A stretch of DNA of 64,000 nt from Methylobacter sp. (lineage in GTDB: Bacteria; Pseudomonadota; Gammaproteobacteria; Methylococcales; Methylomonadaceae): positions 1 to 64,000 of the forward strand of contig JAGXGY010000059.1 in assembly GCA_024636505.1 (NCBI GenBank), read 5' to 3'. The position numbers and the translations under genes are program-made. This document shows positions 9,001 to 18,810 of the stretch, piece after piece (position 1 is the first letter of the stretch; every line of letters starts with the position of its first letter). The notes under the pieces are model-generated. The model made no database searches and was not told the DNA's origin. It saw only the letters and a list, made by a program, of their open reading frames with translations.

Positions 9001-12000
9001 TTTTTCTAACTGCTGCGTAGTTTCTTCTTGCTGTAGCCATGGAAAGCCGACAATGCCATCCCAGGTTTTCTGCAGCAAGCCATTATTTTTATGCATCGGG
9101 ATGATTTGGGCATTATCCCAGGCACCTTTTACCAGATACTGAGAGCCAAAGAAAAACCCTTCCTGATTTTTGCCGGTCAAAGACTTGCCAATCAAGGCAG
9201 CCATTTTTCCTATAATTGTACCAGCAATAGGTACCGCATCGGCACTTTTAGGGGTGACATTGACGATATGATCAACCGTTTGACTGACAAGATCCGTATC
9301 TCCGCTGATGGCAATTTTAGCAGGGACGGCATCGACAACTAAATCATATGTCGATGCGATTCCGCCGGCTAAATCAAAATGCCCTTGAATGCTGTTAAAC
9401 GTTAATCCTTCCTGATAAATATCGCTAAAATCCAGCTGTGCCCGTTTTATCCACTGAGCCATGGCCAGCATTCCGAGCACCCGGCCAAATCCCGGCTCTA
9501 TACTTAAAATACGCCCGTTTTTGAGTTTAATATCGATGCCGCCTTGCAAACCGGCTAACGAGAATTGGTGCGGTGCCGCATTCCAATTAATGCTGAAATC
9601 AACGACAGCAGTAGTTTCGGTGATATCTTTAGTAATACCCAGTTTCTCCAGCAGCTGCCCTGTACGAGGTGCGTCCAAGTGACCCTGGATATGCGTTACC
9701 GACTTTCCTCCGATTGTCTGCCAGTCGCCCGACAAGCTGAGCTTTTGATTTGCTCCGATCAGTTGTGCATTGTTAAAACTCATACCGCCCGGAATACGCC
9801 GGGTTTCTAATGATAAGCGGCCTAAATCGACTGACTGCCACAGCGTTTTATCACTGGCGATGGTCAATAAAGGCATAAGTTCTGGCGATAATATCGGTGA
9901 AACTAAAGCGCCTTTCGATCCCAGTTGCTTTAATGCCGAAAGATCCAGTCGCGCCATGTCCAGAATGATTCTGTCGGTACGGTTAAAATCGACAGGAATC
10001 TGGATGCTTCCTGCCGCGAATGCGCTGACTATGACTCCAGCCCAGTGGTTGCCATCTCGCTTTAAATCCAGATTGAAAAGACCTACATCGGTTTTCTGCC
10101 ATAACGCATGATCGCTATGAATGCTCAGCTCCCTAACAGCATCTCCTGCACCTTGAGCCGCCGCCAAACCCAGCCAATCCTGCAAGGCCAAATGGTCGCG
10201 ATTGATCTCCAGCTTTATTCCCGGCTCCTGGCGCTGGGCAACTTCACCGGCACCGAGCAGCACATGTCCTGAAAAAACAGTCTTTTTTTTGCTATCTAAC
10301 TGGAGCGCCGCTTTCAGTTTATTATCATAATTTAACAGTACCGGCACTAACGGTTTATCGCCTAAACTGAATGTCAATGACATCGGCACCCTTTGTTCTC
10401 GGGTCTTAGCCAAGACCCCCGGCAAATCCAGGGATACGCCGGATAACGTCGATTTGACAACAAGCTCTGAAGATATATCGCCATAAGGCAACCCCAGTTT
10501 TAGCTGGTATTCTGTCGCCCCGGCAGCGATGCGCCACCAGGGCAGATCAAATTGCGCCTGTAGATTGTCAATACTGGCTTTACCCGCGACGTTGACGGTG
10601 GTTTGGCTATCCGAACTTTCAATGTTAATGCGTATCGGCTCATCCAAGGCCGTTGCCTGGATATCATCGCTAAAAATACCCTGTTCGTCGAATTTAAGTT
10701 GACCGCGAATGTTGCTGACCGGCAGATCCAGCGATTTCACCATCAGTCTAGCACCGTTGAATTGGGCCGTGCCATCTACCCTAGTAGGCGCATCGTCAAC
10801 TAAAGGGATTTTAAGGTCCAGCGCTATGTGGGTATTTCCTTGAGGGGCAATCGCTTCCAGCAGCGAATCCACCGGCGAACGCAGCGGCGTATGTTGCATA
10901 AAAGCTAAAACCTGAGCAATCCCCGCTTCTGCTTCGCCCTGTATCAGCAAATGTTTGCTTTTACTCAGCGATGGAATGGTCACCCTGGCTTGTTTAATGA
11001 CCACCTTATCGGACTGTCCTTGCAGGACATTAACCTCCAGACCTCCCTGCGAAAACATGACCTCGGCATTCATGCCGGTTATCTGCGGCCATTCCGAATC
11101 ATAAGACAGATCAAACTGTTCGCCGTTAAATACTGCTTCAAAAACCCCCGGTGCATCGGTAAACGGAAAGTCGTTCAGATTGCCGTAGACCAATACCCCG
11201 CCATTGGTCATGCTTCCGCGGGCAAAGGCACGATCCAGCCAGGCAACGACACCGTCACTCATAATACCCACCGGAAAATAACGGGTAACCTGCCGCGCAT
11301 CCTCCCCTGCAAATGAACTTTGCAGATCCATAAAAATAGGCTCGCCTGTTTCGGGAATATCGATGCGGAACCGGCTTTTGCTTTGAAAACTCAAGGAATC
11401 CAATTCGATCATTTGACTGGATACAGACCAGACATTGTCTGCCTGCTGCCAGCTCAATGCGCCTTGAAGACGGTCAACCGGCAAAACGTCACGAAACAGA
11501 TCCGGTACGGACAGCCGGGCATCTTTGGTCGTCAGACGCATAGTGCCCTGCTGTTCACTGCCCTTTATTCGACCGGTCAGGTTCTCTATACCGGGTATTG
11601 ACAGTATCGGCGCCATAGCGATTCCGGAAAAACCGCCATTCAGGGCAAACGACTTTGTATCCTGATCGGTAAACAGAGAAAAATTCTCCAGCACCCCTTT
11701 TATCTGGGCTTGCGCCAATAATTTAAGCGGTTCATCAGCCAGGGGAGCAAAAAACTGCACCAGCCGGGATGCTTGTTGCAAGTCCAGTCGTTCAATAAAC
11801 AGCGCTATTTTAGATAAGGCATTATCATCCCGGTGTTGGCCGGAAACACTAAACACTGCCGCAGGCCATTTTTTAACAGCGCCTTGGGGACTATCCCGGG
11901 TTTCCAGCGAAAAATCACCCAGATCAAGTTGCCACTGCTTGCCTGTATTATTTAACCCCCAGTGAAGCCGAGTATTCAGCCGATTGACAAAAAATTCCTG

Positions 12001-12933
12001 CTTATCCTGCCGAACCACTGCCACCTGTTGAAGCTGTGCTTCCACATCCATAGCCGCCAGTTGCGATTGCCGCCAATCGCCCCAGATTTTAAAATCACCG
12101 GTACCGGCGTTGATTTTAAATCGTTGCCAAACTGAGGCCTGACCAAGTGCCGCCAATTCGGACAACAAAACGGCTTTCCCTTCTATATAAACGCGACCCT
12201 GAATGGTTGATGGCTCAAAAATATTGCCGTTAAAATCCATGGATAATCTTAGGGTATTGCCTGTTTTTTCCGGCAAGTCAGCTAGCATATTCAGCCGGTG
12301 ATGCCCGCCCCTATTACTGATGGCAAGATTCACCCCGCTAAACAATAGCGGCTTGCTATGGCTGATGTCGTCTTGCCAGGTAATCTCGCTTTGCAAGACT
12401 TCGTATTTTCTACCCTGGAGCAGCCACTGAGGCTGCCCATCGCTGGATTTTAAGCCGACAATAGCGATGCTTCCATCCTGTTTCCGTTTAATGGAAAGCT
12501 TAGCGCCTACCAAGGTAACCCAGGACGACGACAATAAATCCCTGCGAGCCAGCAGTTCCAGCAAGTCAATACCCAAACGGATTTCATTAAATTCGACAGC
12601 CGGTTTTTGCTTGTCTTCAGCCGCAACCGATGAAGACGGGCGGACGGGCAGAGCCGGGGATGAAATGGCGATGTCTTTTAACACCAGCTGCGGATTAAAT
12701 CCGCGCATATTTGCACCTAAGCCGCCTATGGTTACCGGCGTACCGATAACCTCGCTGATATGGGATACCAGGTCAGACTTATAGTATTCGATCCCTGACA
12801 ACAGCAGGCGCACCCCGGTCAAACCGATAGCGACGGCGATCAAAGTCCAGAAAATAAGATGCCGCGTTGCCCGCTTAATATGATGGATCACTAAATCAGC
12901 TTCAAAGTGAAAGGCTAAAAATTGTAACCGCAT
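8998..12933 (-). CDS. yhdP: YhdP-family AsmA-like envelope protein
   Basis: This very large protein (about 1,311 aa from the ATG at 12933) has one N-terminal membrane anchor (LIFWTLIAVAIGLTGVRLLL) and then a long periplasmic region of repeating beta-rich segments, as in the AsmA/TamB-like YhdP family. E. coli YhdP helps move phospholipids to the outer membrane. The C-terminal part carries NGRILSIEPGFGRVLGML and IAISGDTDLVSQTVDH, family hallmarks. A TTG at 12963 or a GTG at 12891 are alternative starts; the GTG (MIHHIKRATRHL) leaves the shortest lead before the anchor. It lies downstream of rng, as in many gammaproteobacteria. Confidence 0.86.
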   Translation of the reverse strand: MRLQFLAFHFEADLVIHHIKRATRHLIFWTLIAVAIGLTGVRLLLSGIEYYKSDLVSHISEVIGTPVTIGGLGANMRGFNPQLVLKDIAISSPALPVRPSSSVAAEDKQKPAVEFNEIRLGIDLLELLARRDLLSSSWVTLVGAKLSIKRKQDGSIAIVGLKSSDGQPQWLLQGRKYEVLQSEITWQDDISHSKPLLFSGVNLAISNRGGHHRLNMLADLPEKTGNTLRLSMDFNGNIFEPSTIQGRVYIEGKAVLLSELAALGQASVWQRFKINAGTGDFKIWGDWRQSQLAAMDVEAQLQQVAVVRQDKQEFFVNRLNTRLHWGLNNTGKQWQLDLGDFSLETRDSPQGAVKKWPAAVFSVSGQHRDDNALSKIALFIERLDLQQASRLVQFFAPLADEPLKLLAQAQIKGVLENFSLFTDQDTKSFALNGGFSGIAMAPILSIPGIENLTGRIKGSEQQGTMRLTTKDARLSVPDLFRDVLPVDRLQGALSWQQADNVWSVSSQMIELDSLSFQSKSRFRIDIPETGEPIFMDLQSSFAGEDARQVTRYFPVGIMSDGVVAWLDRAFARGSMTNGGVLVYGNLNDFPFTDAPGVFEAVFNGEQFDLSYDSEWPQITGMNAEVMFSQGGLEVNVLQGQSDKVVIKQARVTIPSLSKSKHLLIQGEAEAGIAQVLAFMQHTPLRSPVDSLLEAIAPQGNTHIALDLKIPLVDDAPTRVDGTAQFNGARLMVKSLDLPVSNIRGQLKFDEQGIFSDDIQATALDEPIRINIESSDSQTTVNVAGKASIDNLQAQFDLPWWRIAAGATEYQLKLGLPYGDISSELVVKSTLSGVSLDLPGVLAKTREQRVPMSLTFSLGDKPLVPVLLNYDNKLKAALQLDSKKKTVFSGHVLLGAGEVAQRQEPGIKLEINRDHLALQDWLGLAAAQGAGDAVRELSIHSDHALWQKTDVGLFNLDLKRDGNHWAGVIVSAFAAGSIQIPVDFNRTDRIILDMARLDLSALKQLGSKGALVSPILSPELMPLLTIASDKTLWQSVDLGRLSLETRRIPGGMSFNNAQLIGANQKLSLSGDWQTIGGKSVTHIQGHLDAPRTGQLLEKLGITKDITETTAVVDFSINWNAAPHQFSLAGLQGGIDIKLKNGRILSIEPGFGRVLGMLAMAQWIKRAQLDFSDIYQEGLTFNSIQGHFDLAGGIASTYDLVVDAVPAKIAISGDTDLVSQTVDHIVNVTPKSADAVPIAGTIIGKMAALIGKSLTGKNQEGFFFGSQYLVKGAWDNAQIIPMHKNNGLLQKTWDGIVGFPWLQQEETTQQLEK

Positions 12934-13176
12934 TTCAACTTTGCCATAAAAATAAAGCTGCAAAGATAAAGGCGCGGAAAGCAGATATTGACTAAGTCGT
13001 TACGCAAAAGTGACTCGGAATTTCTCACCGATGTCACTCAGAATTTATTGACACCCTCCAAGAAAAACGGCTTACTCCTCAACCGTTCAGCGTACAGGAT
13101 TAACGACCGCTTTGTGAACAAAGCGTAAAACCCTATTAATTTGTCTAACCATGAGCTGACGGTCTAATGCCGGGAC

Positions 13177-14631
13177 TCAAAGCAAAACCACATCATACTG
13201 CTCCTGATTGTATTCCGCCTCGGCTCTGAACTTGATGCGCACACTCAAAAAGACTTCCAATTCAGCCAGCATATCCGCTTCCTCATCCAGCAGCATTTCC
13301 ACCACTTCATTGGAGGCCAAAACCAATATTTTCTGAACCTTGTACTGCCGGACTTCGCGAATAATCTCCCGAAATATTTCCAGGCACATGGATTCCGGCG
13401 TCTTCAAAACGCCTCGCCCGCCGCAGGCGCTACAAGGTTCGCACAGGATATGCTCTAGGCTTTCGCGGGTTCTTTTTCGCGTCATTTCTACCAAGCCCAA
13501 TATCGAGACTTCGGTAATATTGGTTTTGGCGTGGTCTTTTTCCAGATGCCGCTCGAATGCTTGCAACACCTGCTTTCTGTGATCTGCACTTTGCATATCG
13601 ATAAAATCGATAATGATGATGCCGCCAAGATTCCGGAGTCTAAGTTGCCTGGAAATGGTCTGCGCCGCTTCAAGGTTGGTTTTGAATATCGTCTCTTCCA
13701 GGTTACGGCCACCGACATAGCCGCCGGTGTTGACATCAACAGTGGTCATCGATTCGGTCTGATCGAATACCAGATGCCCGCCCGATTTCAGATTGACTTT
13801 GCGTTCCAGCGCTTTTTGAATTTCATCTTCGACGCTGTAAATATCGAATACCGGACATTCACCGGTGTAATGCTCGATAACCGGCACGATTTCCGGCACA
13901 AAAATTTCCGCAAATTCAACTAAACGGTGATAAGTTTCCCTTGAATCCACTCGAACCCTTTCAATCCCTTCCCGATATAAATCCCTTAAGGTTCTAACGC
14001 TCAGCGGCAAATCCTGATGGATAAACTGCTTAGGCTTGGCGTCGCTAATCTTGGCTGAGATCGATTCCCACAGTTTTAACAAAAACGTCATATCGGCAAT
14101 CAACACCGCCTCATCGACGCATTCAGCCGCTGTTCTTGCAATAAAACCGCCGCATTGATGCTCGCGCCTGAAAGCGTCAAGACAGGCTCTTAGGCGGGCG
14201 CGCTCTGCCTCGCATTCAATCCGCTGGGACACGCCGGAATTATGCGCATAGGGCATATAAACCTGAAACCGCGACGGAATCGATATTTCCGTGGTGAGCC
14301 GCGCACCTTTGCTGCCCAGAGGATCTTTGAACACTTGCACGATAATGTGCTGGCCCTCATGTAAATAATGTTCAATGTTTTCCGACGCTTTTTTTTCCAG
14401 ATCCTTAGCGCACAAATCGGAAAGATGCAAAAATGCCGCCCTGGGCAAGCCAATATCGACGAAAGCCGCCTGCATACCCGGCAGCACTCGACAGACCTCA
14501 CCTTTATAGATATTACCGACCAATCCCCGTTGCCGGGTTCTTTCAATAATTAATTCCTGCAACACACCATTTTCAATGACGGCAACTCGCGTCTCAGGCG
14601 GAGTCATGTTGATTAAAATTTCTTCACTCAT
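13177..14631 (-). CDS. rng: Ribonuclease G
   Basis: The 484-residue endoribonuclease of the RNase E/G family matures the 5' end of 16S rRNA and helps degrade mRNA. It has the family start (ILINMTPPETRVAVIENGVLQEL), an S1 RNA-binding region at about 38-125 (VGNIYKGEVCRVLPGMQAAF), the DNase I-like catalytic core with IIIDFIDM, and the CEPCSACGGRG zinc-link motif. There is no long C-terminal scaffold, so it is RNase G rather than RNase E. Its ATG overlaps the maf stop by 4 nt (ATGA), indicating a coupled maf-rng operon. Confidence 0.95.
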   Translation of the reverse strand: MSEEILINMTPPETRVAVIENGVLQELIIERTRQRGLVGNIYKGEVCRVLPGMQAAFVDIGLPRAAFLHLSDLCAKDLEKKASENIEHYLHEGQHIIVQVFKDPLGSKGARLTTEISIPSRFQVYMPYAHNSGVSQRIECEAERARLRACLDAFRREHQCGGFIARTAAECVDEAVLIADMTFLLKLWESISAKISDAKPKQFIHQDLPLSVRTLRDLYREGIERVRVDSRETYHRLVEFAEIFVPEIVPVIEHYTGECPVFDIYSVEDEIQKALERKVNLKSGGHLVFDQTESMTTVDVNTGGYVGGRNLEETIFKTNLEAAQTISRQLRLRNLGGIIIIDFIDMQSADHRKQVLQAFERHLEKDHAKTNITEVSILGLVEMTRKRTRESLEHILCEPCSACGGRGVLKTPESMCLEIFREIIREVRQYKVQKILVLASNEVVEMLLDEEADMLAELEVFLSVRIKFRAEAEYNQEQYDVVLL

Positions 14632-15203
14632 TTGAATAGCCCTATCCCTTGCCTGGATAAAAGTTCTGCGGTTTCAAATAACGGCAAACCGACCACGCCG
14701 GAAAAACTGCCGTTTATCGACTCGACAAAAATACCGCCCATGCCTTGAATGGCATAACTACCTGCTTTATCCAATGGCTCTTTGCTCTGCCAATAGGCCG
14801 CTATTTCTGATTCCGTCAACGGCCTGAAAACGACTTCGGTAATACTGACCGCCTGACCATGCTCCCGCCCCCTCAGCGAAACCGCACTATAAACCCGGTG
14901 CACTTTACCGGACAACAGCCTTAACATGGCAAGCGCGTCATCCCGATCTTTGGGTTTCCCCATAATCAGATCATCCAAAACCACGGCGGTATCCGCAGCC
15001 AAAACCGGTAAACTATGGCCCCGCTGTGCGATACAGGCTGCAGATTTTTCGGCGGCCAATCGCTGCACATAGTCTAGCGGTAATTCATTGGGCAAAGACG
15101 TTTCATCAAGATCGACCGGATGAATGCTGTAAGTCACCTTAATTTGATCGAGCAATTCCTTGCGACGGGGAGAGGCTGAAGCAAGAACAATCTGTGGGGT
15201 CAT
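14628..15203 (-). CDS. maf: Maf family nucleotide pyrophosphatase (dTTP/UTP type)
   Basis: The 191-residue protein opens with VLASASPRRKELL, the Maf substrate-binding signature, and has AADTAVVLDD with the catalytic Asp at about residue 69. The family hydrolyses nucleoside triphosphates, including modified ones, to monophosphates. The neighbourhood (rlmH before, rng after) matches the YhdE-type paralog. It abuts the rlmH stop (1-nt overlap) and overlaps rng by 4 nt. Confidence 0.93.
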   Translation of the reverse strand: MTPQIVLASASPRRKELLDQIKVTYSIHPVDLDETSLPNELPLDYVQRLAAEKSAACIAQRGHSLPVLAADTAVVLDDLIMGKPKDRDDALAMLRLLSGKVHRVYSAVSLRGREHGQAVSITEVVFRPLTESEIAAYWQSKEPLDKAGSYAIQGMGGIFVESINGSFSGVVGLPLFETAELLSRQGIGLFK

Positions 15204-15670
15204 TAGCGATGATAGGGATGGTTATGAAGAATACTCCAAGCCCGATAAAGCTGTTCGGCAACAACGATACGCGCCAACGGATGAGGAAAGGTCAAATTAG
15301 ACAAGCTCCATGATTCCCGCGCCAATTGCTTAGCCGAGTCCGCCAAACCTTCCGGTCCGCCGATTAATAAACAAACATGCTGACCGCAATGCTGCCAGCG
15401 TTGCATCGCTTGTGCCAATTGCGGTGTCGTCCATGATTTTCCGGGTATGTCTAATGTTACAACATGAGAGCCTTGAGGGATGGCTGCAATCATCCGCAGA
15501 CCCTCCTCTTTAACGATGCGGCCGACATCGCTGTTCTTGGTACGCTTTCCCGGCGGGATTTCCTTAAGCACCAGCTCACACTCACGAGGCAAGCGTTTGG
15601 CATACTCATCATAACCCTGCTGAACCCAACACGGCATACGATTTCCTACTGAAATAAGATTTATTTGCAT
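15203..15670 (-). CDS. rlmH: 23S rRNA pseudouridine-1915 N3-methyltransferase RlmH
   Basis: The product (155 aa) is a SPOUT-class methyltransferase. It starts [20 protein letters not shown], has the trefoil-knot SAM site LLIGGPEGL, and ends with the conserved [23 protein letters not shown] region. I start at the ATG at 15670 because it gives the family N-terminus; the open frame extends 12 codons upstream. The enzyme methylates pseudouridine 1915 in helix 69 of assembled ribosomes. It heads a tight rlmH-maf-rng series. Confidence 0.95.
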   Translation of the reverse strand: MQINLISVGNRMPCWVQQGYDEYAKRLPRECELVLKEIPPGKRTKNSDVGRIVKEEGLRMIAAIPQGSHVVTLDIPGKSWTTPQLAQAMQRWQHCGQHVCLLIGGPEGLADSAKQLARESWSLSNLTFPHPLARIVVAEQLYRAWSILHNHPYHR

Positions 15671-15813
15671 TCGGTGCAGCATACAGAGAACAGGCTGATG
15701 ATGCAATGCAGTCTAATCACAGGCATATCTTACAACAAAATAGCTGACTAAAAACTTAAGAAATAGACTTATCAGCCGCTAAACACGGATAAATCAATAC
15801 AGGAGTTAGTACT

Positions 15814-16524
15814 GTGAAAATTAAATATTTAAAATCCATATTTACCGCAGCTATTTCAGACAAGCGTACGGCATACACACCATCCCTGGCGATCGCCGCG
15901 CCTGTTCCCGACAAGCGTACGGCATACACACCATCCCTGGCGATAACAGGTTTAGCTGTCGGCTTATTGATGACCGCCTGCACTACTGCCAAAACACCGC
16001 TACCGACACCATCGCTTGCCTCTTTTCCCAATAAAACCATCAGCGCAACAGGCTATGGCACCGTGGAAAAATCCGATCGGTATTCACGCTCGCAAATCAA
16101 ACTGATGGCGATGCGCGCCTCCAAAATGGATGCTTACAGAAGCTTGGCCGAGCAGCTTAACGGTATTCAATTACGCGGCCAGACTACTGTCGAAAATATG
16201 CAAGTTACCCATGACAGCTATCAGATTTATCTCAATGCCTATTTGCGCGGAGCCAGAGTCAAAAGAACCTCAGCTATTGGCAGCGACATCTATGCCGGCG
16301 ACGATACCTTTGAAACGGTTGTGGAACTGGATCTGACGCCAAGATTCTATGAATGCATTAACGGTTCCAGCGAATTAATTCATCAGTGTCTTCAACAAAA
16401 CCCGGAAACTTCGACACCCGGCTCTGAACATGTCGCACCTACAACCGTATCGAGTATTGATTCGGGATGTAATGCTGCCGATTGTTATAGCCATCCGGAT
16501 ACTAAAGGGTTCAGTCGAAAATGA
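15814..16524 (+). CDS. flgP: FlgP-like (LPP20 family) flagellar lipoprotein
   Basis: The 236-residue envelope protein has an LPP20/FlgP-type domain (about 85-185: ISATGYGTVEKSDRYSRSQ, MAMRASKMDAYRSLAEQL, GAYLRGARVKR-like). FlgP forms the outer-membrane-associated basal disk of polar flagella. Its signal peptide is abnormal. The usual pieces (MKIKYLKSIFTA at the start, ITGLAVGLLMTAC before the lipidation Cys) are separated by two 17-residue repeats containing DKRTAYTPSLAI, encoded by a duplicated 35-bp DNA unit. Without them the signal peptide is normal. Next come the flgT-like gene and fliW. Whether export still works is unknown. Confidence 0.7.
   Translation: MKIKYLKSIFTAAISDKRTAYTPSLAIAAPVPDKRTAYTPSLAITGLAVGLLMTACTTAKTPLPTPSLASFPNKTISATGYGTVEKSDRYSRSQIKLMAMRASKMDAYRSLAEQLNGIQLRGQTTVENMQVTHDSYQIYLNAYLRGARVKRTSAIGSDIYAGDDTFETVVELDLTPRFYECINGSSELIHQCLQQNPETSTPGSEHVAPTTVSSIDSGCNAADCYSHPDTKGFSRK
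15859..15944 (+). repeat. Duplicated 35-bp unit inside the signal-peptide region
   Basis: Identical 35-bp units at 15859-15893 and 15910-15944 have a 51-bp period (17 codons), so the frame is kept. The unit begins GACAAGCGTACGGCATACAC and ends CCCTGGCGAT, and the first copy runs into GGCGATCGCC. It looks like an in-frame insertion of a dispersed repeat. Confidence 0.9.
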
Positions 16525-16651
16525 TCCGGTCAAATATGACGGCATAAACCGTTTACAGCGATGAAGCACACTTTTGCGAATTATCGTAAATAGTATGTAA
16601 AAGCTATCATGCAGTCTCGTAATTATTGTCAACAACAAACCGGTTTGATGA

Positions 16652-17878
16652 ATGACCAACATATTAGTCAAATGCCTATTGGCATCGCTGTTTCTGTCGA
16701 TACTATCGTGCGCCACTGTTCAGCCTCAGACGCGTACTCATGCAGTCACCGTTGAAGGCCAGGCTGCCATTAGCAGCGGCATGCCGTTATTAGCGAAAAA
16801 ACAGGCCCTACAAGATGCCATCCGCCAAGCATCCATGCAATCGGCCGTTAATATTCACAGCCGGACTTTAGTCAATCAACATAACATTTCGCTAGATACG
16901 CTTTCAATGCGCACTGCGGCCACTGTGGATAATACTCAAATTATCAAAGAATGGACCGCCGATAACATCTATCATGTTGTCGCCAGGGTGGAGTTATCGC
17001 CTGATAACGCCTGCACACCCCACTATCGCAAACGCATGATCGCCACCGCCTTTCCTTTAGTTAAGCAAGAACAGGTCATTGGCTACGAAACACAAGATTT
17101 ATATGGCGGCATTCCACGGGAACTTAACAATATTTTAATGGAATCCGGCGAATTTATAAGCAGTAATGCCACTCACATCAATCTATATCCAAGAGCCGAT
17201 CTGGCTCCGGAATTACAAGAGCATACCGCCTATCGTCCGTCAAAAGTCATGCAAATAGCCGCATCAAACGGCGTGCAATTTGTGTTATCCGGCGTCATTA
17301 GAGATCTGGAGGTCGAATCCAGCGAATACATGAGAGGCGCGGGACCTTTGGCATTTGTCAGAAGTTTGGCTCGCGATGTCGTCGCCAGGCGGGGCATAGG
17401 AATTGATGTTTATATCCATGACGGCTATACCGGTGCATTGCTGTTTCAGCAGCGTTATGTTGATCATGTCATCGGCGATGTATTCATACCCGCAACTTAT
17501 TCGGTAGGCAGCGAGCGTTTTAACGCCACCTCGACCGGCGGAAAAATAGCTCAAATTATACATCAGGCAAGCACCGATATTCGCCGGTCCTTAAGTTGTT
17601 ACCCGTTTGCAACGCGGATTATTGACATTAAAGAGGATACTGTTTTTATTGATGCAGGTGCCCAGGAAAGACTGAATATCGGCGACCGACTGGTGGTTTA
17701 TAGTGCCACGGGTAATGACTTGCATCTTGATGGCGGCCTTAACTTTATAGGCAAGGACAAGCAACCCGTCGGCATATTAACCATCGACAATATCATGCCT
17801 CGTTACGCGACAGGCAAATTAGAAGTCCCTGCGCGTGAACTGGGCATCAAGACTGGCGACTGGGTGAAATCCCGGTAA
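16652..17878 (+). CDS. flgT: FlgT-like flagellar assembly protein
   Basis: The 408-residue exported protein has a signal peptide ending LSILSC, possibly lipidated although the -2 Leu is atypical. The N-terminal domain (about 30-115: VTVEGQAAISSG, LAKKQALQDAIRQA) matches FlgT, a middle domain carries FVLSGVIRDLEVE, and the C-terminal domain (about 310-408) ends in a small beta fold with GDWVKSR. FlgT builds the H-ring of sodium-driven and polar flagella and stabilises the FlgO/FlgP layer. It follows the flgP-like gene and precedes fliW. Confidence 0.77.
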   Translation: MTNILVKCLLASLFLSILSCATVQPQTRTHAVTVEGQAAISSGMPLLAKKQALQDAIRQASMQSAVNIHSRTLVNQHNISLDTLSMRTAATVDNTQIIKEWTADNIYHVVARVELSPDNACTPHYRKRMIATAFPLVKQEQVIGYETQDLYGGIPRELNNILMESGEFISSNATHINLYPRADLAPELQEHTAYRPSKVMQIAASNGVQFVLSGVIRDLEVESSEYMRGAGPLAFVRSLARDVVARRGIGIDVYIHDGYTGALLFQQRYVDHVIGDVFIPATYSVGSERFNATSTGGKIAQIIHQASTDIRRSLSCYPFATRIIDIKEDTVFIDAGAQERLNIGDRLVVYSATGNDLHLDGGLNFIGKDKQPVGILTIDNIMPRYATGKLEVPARELGIKTGDWVKSR

Positions 17879-17963
17879 ACTGCTTATGCCAAGGCAGGCC
17901 TTGCTATACTGATAGTTATAGACTATACATTGATATTCCCATTCATTTTCACCCGAGTTTATT

Positions 17964-18422
17964 ATGGAAATTAAATCCAGTTTTTTAGGCGAACAATCGA
18001 TCGATTCCAACACCATCATTACTTTTCCCTACGGCATACCCGGCTTTGAAGACCAAACTCGTTTCAAGCTATTTCATCAGGAAGGCGACAATCCCCTGAT
18101 TTTCTGGCTGCAATCTTTAGATGATGAATCTCTTACTTTTTCAGTTGCACAGCCGTCTATTTTTAATATCAATTACAATTTTGCATTAACCGATGCAGAA
18201 GAAGCCACGTTGGAAATTGAAGATACCGCTGACATACTTATCTTGGTAATTCTGCACAAAGACGAAACCGATCAAGCGACGATTAAAGGCGCGATTAAAT
18301 CGCCATTAGTGATTAACGGCACAAAAAGAATAGGTTTGCAAAAAGCGCTGGCGCAAGTTGCGCAAAGTATAACGCTGACTGAAACCAGCAATGAACTTCA
18401 TCAAATTTCTTCGCTGGCCTGA
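17964..18422 (+). CDS. fliW: Flagellar assembly factor FliW
   Basis: The 152-residue protein has the FliW signatures FPYGIPGFEDQTRFKLF and PLIFWLQSLDDESLTF in its N-terminal half and a C-terminal KSPLVINGTKRIGLQKAL segment. FliW binds flagellin and, when free, sequesters CsrA, coupling flagellin levels to translation. No csrA gene is adjacent on either strand. A terminator hairpin follows at 18458. Confidence 0.92.
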   Translation: MEIKSSFLGEQSIDSNTIITFPYGIPGFEDQTRFKLFHQEGDNPLIFWLQSLDDESLTFSVAQPSIFNINYNFALTDAEEATLEIEDTADILILVILHKDETDQATIKGAIKSPLVINGTKRIGLQKALAQVAQSITLTETSNELHQISSLA

Positions 18423-18457
18423 AACCTCGCCTTTCAGGGGGATTATTTGAGTTTGAC

Positions 18458-18486
18458 AACGATGCATTGGCATCGTTATCCTTTTT
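18458..18486 (+). terminator. Intrinsic terminator of fliW
   Basis: The stem AACGATGC (18458-18465) / GCATCGTT (18470-18477) has a 4-nt loop and is followed by ATCCTTTTT. It is placed 36 bp after the fliW stop. Confidence 0.65.
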
Positions 18487-18522
18487 GGTAACCTCCTCGT
18501 TCACGGGGAAGAACAATCCACC

Positions 18523-18583
18523 GACCTCTATCCGTCGGCGGTTGTCACTCGACGAATGAGGTCGGGTGCGGATTGAAACATGT
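18523..18583 (+). repeat. Structured dispersed repeat with CRISPR-handle-like tail, copy A
   Basis: The element opens with GACCTCTATCCGTCG and closes with CGACG...ATGAGGTCG, forming an imperfect long hairpin. It is followed by GTGCGGATTGAAACATGT. A second copy in opposite orientation lies at 39928-40001. The tail GGATTGAAAC equals the 3' end of the type I-C repeat, but the hairpin part is unrelated to the array repeat. Confidence 0.7.
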
Positions 18584-18810
18584 TTCTGAAAACGTATAAA
18601 GCCCATAGCTAGCGAAAAAAGGGCGTTGTTGGATTTTTCACATACTTGAATTGTTATATTGTTACTCCCGCTAAAAAGCGGAAGTAACAATTAAGATGGT
18701 TATTAACCAAGACCTCACCTGACTGGTAAGACTACCTATTGATTTGAACTATGAGTTGCTCTATTCTGCAAACATTCAAAACAACATCCCCCAGTATAAA
18801 CGCATGTGAT

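Larger units (their letters stand above)
18423..18810. other. Intergenic region between fliW and panD
   Basis: This convergent gap holds the fliW terminator, a structured dispersed repeat (18523-18583) and a 13-bp hairpin with one mismatch (18659-18690, TTGTTACT/AGTAACAA) that could terminate panD transcripts. No supported coding sequence was found, and no csrA. Confidence 0.6.

Noticed and set aside
15756-16040. Minus-strand ORF with repeated ARDGVYAVRLS opposite the flgP-like gene
   Set aside because: It is the reverse reading of the duplicated 35-bp unit and has no start signal; the plus-strand gene explains the region.
18423-18810. A csrA gene next to fliW
   Set aside because: Looked for the MLILxR start and a 60-70 codon frame on both strands; none is present.
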